From contig NZ_SRZX01000002.1 of NCBI RefSeq assembly GCF_004792665.1, forward strand, positions 186,001 to 250,000: a stretch of 64,000 nucleotides of DNA. Direction: 5' to 3'. The notes under the pieces were generated by a model. That model did not search any database and was not told the origin of the DNA. It worked only from the letters and a program-made list of their open reading frames with translations. How positions within the stretch are numbered: position 1 is the stretch's first letter; every line of letters begins with the position of its first letter. This DNA is from Marinobacter orientalis. GTDB taxonomy: Bacteria > Pseudomonadota > Gammaproteobacteria > Pseudomonadales > Oleiphilaceae. The translations under genes were made by a program, and so were the position numbers. This document shows, in pieces, positions 35,228 to 42,649 of this stretch.

Positions 35228-36106
35228 TTAGACCACACGCTCACGCCCCAAAAGAACCTTCAGGGCCCTCAGTGGATCTAACATTGCAGACTTTACCAGC
35301 AACGGGACCGCGATAATACGACGACTCTCTCGCCAGTAGGTTTGCCCTAAACGGAAATTCAATACGGCAGCACGCTTTCTGATTATACGAGAAGGGTAAG
35401 GATAGCGCTTTTGAGCGCGACGAAGCACTTCAAAGCCAGTACTCCAGCGCCGCTCCAACCCTTTCTGGCTGATAGAATCTTCATGTTTTCTGTAATGAAA
35501 AGCCACCGTGGGTAAATAACCGACTTTGCCTGCCTCAAACAGCCGGATCGCCATATCATGATCCTGTGCTGCACGAAACGATTCCTCGAAAAAGCCAACT
35601 TTTTCAATAAGCGTTCTTCGAATAAGAGCCCCCCCAGGTATCGCAACGTAACAATCGACTAAAACTCTCGCGGGATCGCCGGTCTCCGTATGGTTTTCGG
35701 GTAAGGTATAGAAAAGAGGATTGCCATACCGATCAACCGCTAAACCGTTGCCATAGACCATATCAAATGAGGGATCTGCCTCAAGAAACTCGACCTGCTC
35801 AGCAATTTTCGTTGGTGCGAACAGATCATCGCTGTCAAGGATCGCTAAAAGTTCACCTGAAGCGGCCCTCAGACCCACGTTGAGGGCCGCTGATTGACCT
35901 TTGTTTTCCCTATTGTCATGGGAAAGAAGTGTTATCGTTTTTTCGTCAGAAAATCGCTTTAGAACATCATAAGTTCCGTCACTTGATCCGTCATCAACCG
36001 CGATAATCTCAATGTTCGGGTAATTCTGATCAAGAACGGATTGGATGGTTTCTTTGATATATTCTACGCGGTTAAAGGCGGGAATAATCACAGACACCAT
36101 TGGCAT
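35228..36106 (-). CDS. Family 2 glycosyltransferase
   Basis: A 292-residue GT-A enzyme with VSVIIPAFNRVEYIKETI, VDDGSSDGT, ILDSDD (DxD) and QDHDMAIRLF as candidate base region. The ATG at 36106 (MPMVSVI) is the likely start, following GGAAG. No membrane segments are seen. The gene belongs to the same run of minus-strand assembly genes as its neighbours. Confidence 0.86.
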   Translation of the reverse strand: MPMVSVIIPAFNRVEYIKETIQSVLDQNYPNIEIIAVDDGSSDGTYDVLKRFSDEKTITLLSHDNRENKGQSAALNVGLRAASGELLAILDSDDLFAPTKIAEQVEFLEADPSFDMVYGNGLAVDRYGNPLFYTLPENHTETGDPARVLVDCYVAIPGGALIRRTLIEKVGFFEESFRAAQDHDMAIRLFEAGKVGYLPTVAFHYRKHEDSISQKGLERRWSTGFEVLRRAQKRYPYPSRIIRKRAAVLNFRLGQTYWRESRRIIAVPLLVKSAMLDPLRALKVLLGRERVV

Positions 36107-36147
36107 TTGTCCTTCCAAAGCTGGATGCCTCAATGAGTCAGAGAAGT

Positions 36148-37275
36148 TTAAAGAAAAGAGCTAACAACCTCGTTGATTCGACCCGTAACTTTATCCCAGG
36201 TATATTCAGATTTCACAGCAACATGCCCCGCCTCGCCCTTCTCACGAAGCGCCTGGGGATCACTTAACGAACCGAGAATGTTTTCAGCAAGCGCCTCCAC
36301 ATCCCCGGGTTCAATCACCTCCCCAGCATTGTTGCCGCAGATGATTTCCGGCATAACACCGGTGTTTGTTCCGATGCAGGGCAGCCCATGGGACATGGCC
36401 TCTACAAACACCTCACCGAATGCCTCGTTAAAAGAGGGCATCACGAACATCGATGCATTCCGGAATAGCTGCTGGTACTTTTCGTTATCAACCGGATCCC
36501 GCTTATCCAGAAATCCGTGAACCTCAACCCCTGGCTCGTCAATGTTCCAGTCTCTACCAACTAAAACAAGCTGAGCTTCAGGCAAGGACTCTCTTACCTT
36601 CCGAAAGGCATTAAGCAGGGTAACGCCACCTTTTCTCTCAAAGGAATGGGACGCAACAAAAAGAATTCGTTGCTGGTCATACGCTTTTTCCTCCAGGGAT
36701 TCAGCGACAAAAGGGCTACCAAAACCCGCGTAATGAACTTTGTCTTCCGGTAAGCCAAAATCTGTGACGAAAGAGCGGGCAAGCGTCTTGCTCATGGTGA
36801 AGACCCCCGAAAGGCCATCGTACACCCTCTTTTCATAATCAATGGCCTCTTGAATACGTCTGTCCGGTAATAACTCTGGCGGAAGAGATCTGGTGTAGGC
36901 GAACACATTGTTATCATGAAACGAGAACGCGGGGATGTTCATGCTCTGGCAGTAACGGTTCAAATTCATATTTGAACCTATTTGAAGCACTGCGTTGTAT
37001 TCACCTTTAAAGTCACCCAGACCTTTTATGCCTTTACGGCTGAGCAGGTCATAGCGCATGACATCCAGCTGGTCTTTCGCGTTCCATTTAACGCGATCCA
37101 GTGCAGCATTTTTTAACTTAAGCCCCCTACGAAGCCAGCGAGGAATATTGATGTCAACCACGCCAGAAAGCTCTCCGCCCCCATCAAGCTGGCGAAACAG
37201 ATGGTAAAAGGCTGAACCTTTTCGTTCCTGAAATGCAAATCCCTGCATTACGCCAACAATCCTTGGATCAGGCAT
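36148..37275 (-). CDS. Family 4 glycosyltransferase
   Basis: A 375-residue retaining GT-B enzyme. The donor domain shows ILFVASHSFERKGGVTLLNAF, VLVGRDWN, and PSFNEAFGEVFVEAMSHGLP, the classical E-x7-E segment. The N-terminal half is less typical and contains SFHDNNVFAYTRSLPPELL. It is the first gene of the minus-strand run that ends at xrtA, with about 400 bases of upstream non-coding DNA that should hold the operon promoter. Confidence 0.86.
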   Translation of the reverse strand: MPDPRIVGVMQGFAFQERKGSAFYHLFRQLDGGGELSGVVDINIPRWLRRGLKLKNAALDRVKWNAKDQLDVMRYDLLSRKGIKGLGDFKGEYNAVLQIGSNMNLNRYCQSMNIPAFSFHDNNVFAYTRSLPPELLPDRRIQEAIDYEKRVYDGLSGVFTMSKTLARSFVTDFGLPEDKVHYAGFGSPFVAESLEEKAYDQQRILFVASHSFERKGGVTLLNAFRKVRESLPEAQLVLVGRDWNIDEPGVEVHGFLDKRDPVDNEKYQQLFRNASMFVMPSFNEAFGEVFVEAMSHGLPCIGTNTGVMPEIICGNNAGEVIEPGDVEALAENILGSLSDPQALREKGEAGHVAVKSEYTWDKVTGRINEVVSSFL

Positions 37276-37675
37276 TACGCGCCCCCCGATTCAAACAGCA
37301 TTCTAGAACCTCAGGCAAGACGAAATCATTCAGTCAACTCCGAGAATCTTTTGGAAATTTTCCAGTTACGCTATGTTACACGCCGGGAGTGTCCGAGCGC
37401 TACCTGAAGATACCCACAAGTTTAGCGGAAACCTATGTTTGGATTAAAATTTGCTAAAGCCCTGCAGTAGCGACAAGCGCTGCAAGCGAGATCCAACCTG
37501 CACGCTGATACTATCCAACGAGCCCTTTATTGCCTTTTGTAAGTGCGCTGAGATATAGTCAGAAAATAGCTGAAAAGGTAGTCAGGTGCGTCATGTGTAG
37601 GCACTGCGGTAATTCATTTCGTGACTTCAATCCATCAGGCCACATTATTGCAAAAACTGACTTTTGGAGCCTTCT
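37276..37675. other. Non-coding divergent region upstream of GT4 gene and FkbM remnant
   Basis: About 400 bases with no convincing gene. It must hold the promoter of the minus-strand operon starting at 37275, and possibly that of the broken methyltransferase gene. I see no clear -35/-10 pair or terminator. GGAG at 37666-37669 is the ribosome binding site for the plus-strand remnant. Confidence 0.4.
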
Positions 37676-38520
37676 GTGAGAAATCTCTTTACGTGGATTG
37701 TCATGCGCACCTGGCCGTTCCCATTTGCTCATGTTCGATTGTTGTATTCGCTAAAGCCAAAAAAACTGAAACAGGAGGTTGTTACAACACGGTTAAGGGG
37801 ATTCCCGGTCAGGTTGACCTATGATCCTAACAGCGAAATCGGAAGATACCTTTTCTTCCGGGGGACCTTCGAGGAACAAATCCTTAACAAGATCAGAAAG
37901 GTCGTCAAGTCAAGTGTGGTGATCGTATTCTGGATGTGGGTGCAAACATAGGTGTCCATTCACTCGTATTCAGCACTCTGGTGGGAAGCAGCGGACAAAT
38001 CGTTGCAATCGAGCCCCAATCCAAGGTCCGGAAAAGACTAGAGGCAAACCTGAAAAACAACCAGATTACTAATGTCGTCGTTTTAGGCTGCGCCATTGGT
38101 GCTGAAGAATGTTGCGCCAGAATTTATGACATCGCTAATAACAACGATGGGGCAGCAACTTTGAGGCCCAGTGAACCCGAAAAACATGAAAAATTCGAAA
38201 ATATTGAAGTAAAGACACTGGATTTTGTGCAGTCGAGCACCCACCTGGATCGTTTTGACATTGTCAAAATTGACGTCGAGGGTGCCGAGTTGGAGGTTTT
38301 ACAGGGGCTTTCAAAATTGTTCAAGTCCAGCCCGCCTCGCTGTCTTTTTGTGGAGTGCGTTAACTCTAACCTCAAGCGATTTAACACGTCTTCAGAAGAA
38401 TTAATCGCTAAACTGGAAGATTTAGGATATCAGTTAGAGGCCAAACACAAAGGAAGATGGGTATCAATCAGCGACGCTGACCGAAACAACTGCGACATTT
38501 TCGCAAAACTTAAAGTGTAA
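37676..38520 (+). pseudogene. FkbM-family methyltransferase, frameshifted by a 5-bp duplication
   Basis: Two overlapping frames make one SAM-dependent methyltransferase. The first (GTG at 37676, GGAG six bases upstream) encodes VRNLFTWIVMRTW to FEEQILNKIRKVVK. The second continues CGDRILDVGANIGVHS, the SAM-binding motif, then VKIDVEGAELEVL, typical of FkbM enzymes. At 37905-37914 the DNA reads TCAAGTCAAG; removing one TCAAG joins the frames exactly and gives a normal 279-residue protein. It would O-methylate a sugar. As read the gene is broken, unless slippage or sequence error restores it. Confidence 0.85.
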
Positions 38521-38555
38521 AAAAAAGATTTATTTGCCAAGTCAATCTACGAGAA

Positions 38556-39578
38556 TCAGGTATCGCCCCAATCAAAAACATTGTGACGCCCCAAAAGCAC
38601 GGCCCCCACGCGATCTACTCCATAAATGGTTTTCTGAAAGCCGTACCAGCCATCACCGATGCCATGCCGACGTAACGCATATCTATCCGTCATGCCTTCT
38701 CTATCATAATAGGCAACTACACTGGATTCAAAACCCGCCTCTCGAAGAATATCTGAGTAATCAGCTGGAACATCAGCAGGCTGGCCGTTAGGATAACAGA
38801 AGGCCGTCGGTGCTTTACCAAGCTCTTCGGTTAGTCGCTTGCAACAAATTCCCACCTCGTCAATTACATCCTGTTTTAGCAGACGCCCAAGACTGTAGTG
38901 ATTCACCGTATGCCCGCCAATCTCGATACCGGCTCTCTGCATTTCCCTTAACTGCTTCCAGGTTACGGCTTCATAGGGTGGCGGTGCTTTCTCTGGCACA
39001 TTTACACCAACCTGTTTCTCGAGCTCGGCCAGATTCTCCTCTATGGTTAAACCATCCTTTTCCAAAAAATCGCTGACCAGCCTGGACCATATGCTGACTT
39101 TTTGCTGGTTCCAGTCATCGGGTTGAAAAACATGGGGACCAATAGCGACAGCAGTGGTTACGTCATTATCAACGATCCATTTCAGTCGGTCATACCATAA
39201 CCAACAAGCCTTATCGACAAAGCCTGTAGTCACATAAAAAGTGGCCGGCACACGGTACTTTTCGAGTATTGGAAAGGCCACTTCGTAAAAGTCGGAATAT
39301 CCGTCATCAACGGTAATACAAACGACAGGTTTGCCACGGGAAACTCCCCACCCCTCTTTTATTCTTTCAATCAGGTCACTGGTTGTCAGGCACTCGCATG
39401 ATTCACTGAGGAAGGCTACCTGCCGTTCGAATGAGACCGCAGATACCCCCCCATTATCAGTATCCCGATAGAACCGGTGATACATCAGTATCCGCGGGTA
39501 CTCCGACGTGATCTTCCTCGAAAACCACCCTCCGCCAAAATTGAATGCCAATTTCACAAGGGAGGAAAAACGAATCAC
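38556..39578 (-). CDS. NodB-type polysaccharide deacetylase
   Basis: A 340-residue carbohydrate esterase family 4 protein. The catalytic core has TVDDGYSD (the first Asp as base and metal ligand) and HTVNH for the two zinc-binding His residues. RVPATFYVTTGFVDK and FCYPNGQPADV are further family segments. No clear signal peptide is seen; the first residues MIRFSSLVKLAFNFGGGWF are weakly hydrophobic. It should remove N-acetyl groups from the polymer or a precursor. The GTG start has AAGGA seven bases upstream. It lies 12 bases after the exported-protein gene, so the two form an operon. Confidence 0.85.
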   Translation of the reverse strand: MIRFSSLVKLAFNFGGGWFSRKITSEYPRILMYHRFYRDTDNGGVSAVSFERQVAFLSESCECLTTSDLIERIKEGWGVSRGKPVVCITVDDGYSDFYEVAFPILEKYRVPATFYVTTGFVDKACWLWYDRLKWIVDNDVTTAVAIGPHVFQPDDWNQQKVSIWSRLVSDFLEKDGLTIEENLAELEKQVGVNVPEKAPPPYEAVTWKQLREMQRAGIEIGGHTVNHYSLGRLLKQDVIDEVGICCKRLTEELGKAPTAFCYPNGQPADVPADYSDILREAGFESSVVAYYDREGMTDRYALRRHGIGDGWYGFQKTIYGVDRVGAVLLGRHNVFDWGDT

Positions 39579-39590
39579 GAAAACATCCTT

Positions 39591-41048
39591 TTATTTGATT
39601 GAAACTGACACGGGTGAATTGGGAGAGCTACCAAACAGCCCTGATATCGGGTACCCGTTACTGTTGGGAACACCTCTCTCGTCAAAGACGTAGAGAAAAA
39701 GGTCTGTTGTCGTCCCATTCAACGCTCCCCCGTATAATTCGAACTCGATGACCGACGGGTCCCACTTGGTAATGTGCTGAAGTTCACAGGCTCCCTCTCC
39801 AGAACGCACCGCATCAATGGTCGGAGCGGAACAGACCTTGACACGCTGCAACGTATCATCCAGATAGATGTCGTCAAGATCGAAGCTGAAGGGAATTGTT
39901 CTGAAGTCACCGATGCCTAAAAGAGCAATCGTTACAGCACTTTCGTCGTACAGGCCCTTCTCTTCCGTTGCAGTGAGCATATTTTCAACCCATTCTTCAG
40001 TGCCCTCAACGAATGTTTTTCCATTAATGCTTACACGCAATGAAGGTTTCAGGCCGCGGGTCGAATCGCCAACATTAAGAGCCACCTCGAAAAAGTTCCA
40101 TTCCCCCGGTGTCGGGGAAAGATTCCCAAAGTTATTCGCCCAAAGCGCCCCCCCGGTCCCCGGAACTCCTGCAGTCCCCATCGAAAAACGATAACCGGAA
40201 CCTCGCTCATCTGACCAAAACCTCGCATATTTACCGCCAGGCGTTATGTACCCATTTTCATCAAATTTTGCCAACGATGGAGTCTCTGGGAACACAATTA
40301 CCGATTTAGATGTCAGACCCGTAATTTTCTTACCTTTCAAACTGGTTTCTAGCCCTCGCGGCGGCTCAAAGAAAATCCAACCGTGAGCTAGAGAACCGAG
40401 GTCCGGTTCATAGGAAATGATTCTTCCATATCCGGCCTCGCCCTCAACCTCAATTCTTTCACCGTACTGCCCCTCATTTCCCTCAATGAACCCGGAGGAA
40501 TCCGCATCTGCAGGTATCGCATAAAAATAGTTGGGATCAAACGGAATTTTCATCCAAAACCCCGCATACATCGCTTTGGAGTTCGAGTCTACCTCAATAC
40601 CCCCATGAGCCGTCGGCCAACCCAGAAAGTTATTATTACCGCTCGCATAATAATGTGAACCTTCCGTTCCAAACCTACTATCCCTGCTCTTTGCAAGTAA
40701 AACACCCGTGTTTCTCTCGTCAGGCAGGCTGGGTTTGGCCCAAAGTGTTTGAGGATCAGCGTCAATACGCTGGATCAGCTGCATATCCTCAAAATCTGCC
40801 TGATGACTGTTTAAGTTTCCACCTTCCCAGGCGATATCGCCATGATCATAGAGAACCGCTGGGCCAGATTTCTTGTCATGGAACCCGCTGCCTTGAACGC
40901 GCATTATTTGGCCCTTTTCGGCAGTTGGTTCATCTATTTTATTGACACTGCCGATTGTGGGAGCAGCACTAACTTGAAAAGCTGAGAAAATAAGACTCAG
41001 CGATAGAGACGATAACTCGAGTTTTCTTTTGAGATGAGCCGGCGACAT
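39591..41048 (-). CDS. Exported protein with IPT/TIG-like start and jelly-roll-like body
   Basis: A 485-residue protein with a signal peptide (LELSSLSLSLIFSAFQVSA, cleavage probably after SAA). The mature start PTIGSVNKIDEPTAEKGQIM and VQGSGFHDKK reads like an IPT/TIG domain. The rest looks beta-rich, with MYAGFWMKIPFDPNYFYAI, GEWNFFEVALNVGD and LKPSLRVSINGKTFVEG resembling a concanavalin-type carbohydrate-binding or lyase fold. No catalytic motif is recognised and there is no PEP-CTERM tail. Being paired with the deacetylase, it may bind or cut the polymer outside the inner membrane. AGAGG lies eight bases before the ATG. Confidence 0.7.
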   Translation of the reverse strand: MSPAHLKRKLELSSLSLSLIFSAFQVSAAPTIGSVNKIDEPTAEKGQIMRVQGSGFHDKKSGPAVLYDHGDIAWEGGNLNSHQADFEDMQLIQRIDADPQTLWAKPSLPDERNTGVLLAKSRDSRFGTEGSHYYASGNNNFLGWPTAHGGIEVDSNSKAMYAGFWMKIPFDPNYFYAIPADADSSGFIEGNEGQYGERIEVEGEAGYGRIISYEPDLGSLAHGWIFFEPPRGLETSLKGKKITGLTSKSVIVFPETPSLAKFDENGYITPGGKYARFWSDERGSGYRFSMGTAGVPGTGGALWANNFGNLSPTPGEWNFFEVALNVGDSTRGLKPSLRVSINGKTFVEGTEEWVENMLTATEEKGLYDESAVTIALLGIGDFRTIPFSFDLDDIYLDDTLQRVKVCSAPTIDAVRSGEGACELQHITKWDPSVIEFELYGGALNGTTTDLFLYVFDERGVPNSNGYPISGLFGSSPNSPVSVSIK

Positions 41049-41181
41049 TAAAATTACCTCTTTTCAAATGGGCTATTCAGTTGCCATTCTCGAGCAAAAC
41101 GGAGTTTAACAATGGGTGTTGAGTTCAAAAATTGCAAAAGGAAACAATACTCAATGTGCTGTTAACACTTTACATGCGGGA

Positions 41182-41245
41182 GCAGGCCCACTGCCAGTTA
41201 AAGACCCGTAAGCGTAGCTCTCCCGGAAAACTGCCGGTAGCTACG
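41182..41245 (-). promoter_or_regulatory. Structured leader-like element upstream of the exported-protein gene
   Basis: Two hairpins about 130-200 bases before the start at 41048. The first has CGTAGCT (41213-41219) paired with AGCTACG (41239-41245), with a nested CCGG/CCGG stem (41223-41226/41234-41237). The second has GCAG/CTGC (41182-41194). It could be an RNA leader or a regulator site. It lacks the GCAAAGCC core of cyclic di-GMP-I riboswitches, and I match it to no known class. The rest of 41049-41454 holds no gene that I can support. Confidence 0.3.
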
Positions 41246-41454
41246 GCAATCCTCTTATCCTCCTGCATGAAATTCACAAACCAGCCCCTTCCCTTTCAGG
41301 TTTTTCCGCCTTCCAACAGCGACGAGATGGCTTTACCACTTCCCTCAAAGGCTTCCTCCCTGTGTGCCGCTTCCGGAAAATTCCACTTTTGAGCACCGCT
41401 GTCAACCGCAATTTTTCGGGGGTTATAATTATAGGCATGCTATCCTTTTATTAG

Positions 41455-42610
41455 GGAAGGTCTGAATAACTGCTGATTTTTGCCTGTCTTGGTTTTAGCC
41501 GGCAAAAAATCGAAGATTCAGACATTGTTTTCCCGTTATTTGTGCGTTTCTTGCCCGTTTCCCGCCATTTTGGTGGAAAACAGGCGCACTGGCCCTACGC
41601 CAGCATGTATTTTTCACCGATCAGCAGGTTGCTGAAGGCGGCCAGCAAATGCAGCCGGTTGTTGTTCTTGGCAAGACCGCGATAGCGGACCTTGCCATAA
41701 CCAAAGACCTGCTTTATGTACCGGAAGGGATGCTCGACCTTGGCACGAACACTGACTTTGATTTTCTCAGCTTTCAGCTTGTCTGCATCCAGCTTCTTGC
41801 GGGTGCCAGGCCGTTTGGCAATGAACCAAGAGACGTGTTCGCGATGCTTATGCTCATCCCGCTTTTGAATGCCAAGGTACCCGGCATCGCCGAAAACTCG
41901 TTGCTCTTCACCGTGCAGCAGCTTGTCGGTGGTTACGATGTCATGCACGTTGGCAGCGGTGGTATCAATGCTATGAATCAGACCCAGAGCGTCGTCGACA
42001 CCAATGTGCATCTTCATGCCGAAGTGCCATTCGTTGCCTTTCTTGGTCTGATGCATTTCCGGATCGCGCATGCCAGTGCTGTTCTTGGTGGAGCTGGGAG
42101 CAGAGATAATGGTGGCATCTACGATGCTGCCTTCACGCAGCATCAGGCCGTTTTTCTCCAAGTGTTTATTCACCTCTTTAAACAGCGCCTTGCCAAGACC
42201 GTGCTGCTCCAGGAAATGCCGGAAGTTAAGAATGGTGGTTTCGTCCGGCAAGCGGTCCAGCTTCAGACCGGCAAAGTGCCGCATAGATTCGATCTCGTAA
42301 AGAGCATCTTCCATCGCCGGGTCGCTCAGGTTATAGAACAACTGCATGCAGTGAACTCGCAGCATGGCAGACAGTGGATAGGGAGGCCGACCGTTCTGGC
42401 CCTTGGGGTAATAACGGGCTACCTTCTTTTCCAATTGCTTCCAGGGAATCAGCTTGTCCATCCGTTCCAGAAAGATCTCGCGGCGGGTCTTACGCTTCTT
42501 GTTCTGGTACTCAGCTTCGGAGAAGGTTATCTGATCCATGGCGGCAACGAATCCTATGCAGTTGGCGATGGCCGTATTATTGCTGATTTTGAGACTTATT
42601 CAGAGTCTCC
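41455..42610. mobile_element. Complete IS5-family insertion sequence
   Basis: A 1156-bp element with one transposase gene. The ends are imperfect inverted repeats: left GGAAGGTCTGAATAACT, right (read inward) GGAGACTCTGAATAAGT. TTAG stands on both sides (41451-41454 and 42611-42614), the 4-bp target duplication expected for IS5-type elements. Removing the element and one TTAG joins the upstream spacer to the leader of the Mur ligase gene, so the insertion lies in intergenic DNA and may affect that gene's promoter. Confidence 0.93.
41595..42539 (-). CDS. IS5-family transposase
   Basis: A 314-residue DDE transposase of the IS5 group. Characteristic parts are the N-terminal GRPPYPLSAMLRVHCMQLFYNLSDPAMED, the first catalytic Asp in IVDATIISAPSS, the second in VFGDAGYLG, and the Glu segment VRAKVEHPFRYIKQVFGY. 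The frame is intact and the terminal repeats are close, so the element may be active. Confidence 0.95.
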   Translation of the reverse strand: MDQITFSEAEYQNKKRKTRREIFLERMDKLIPWKQLEKKVARYYPKGQNGRPPYPLSAMLRVHCMQLFYNLSDPAMEDALYEIESMRHFAGLKLDRLPDETTILNFRHFLEQHGLGKALFKEVNKHLEKNGLMLREGSIVDATIISAPSSTKNSTGMRDPEMHQTKKGNEWHFGMKMHIGVDDALGLIHSIDTTAANVHDIVTTDKLLHGEEQRVFGDAGYLGIQKRDEHKHREHVSWFIAKRPGTRKKLDADKLKAEKIKVSVRAKVEHPFRYIKQVFGYGKVRYRGLAKNNNRLHLLAAFSNLLIGEKYMLA

Positions 42611-42649
42611 TTAGCATTTCTGGCCCGTATTTTACTGGAGTGAAAGACA

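Noticed and set aside
37664..37951. Independent 95-residue protein
   Set aside because: It is the first part of the frameshifted FkbM methyltransferase, not a separate gene.
41132..41392. 86-codon plus-strand frame before the IS5 element
   Set aside because: No ribosome binding site, no protein-like pattern, and it overlaps the structured leader region.
41649..42614. 321-codon plus-strand frame opposite the IS5 transposase
   Set aside because: Reverse-strand shadow of the transposase gene.
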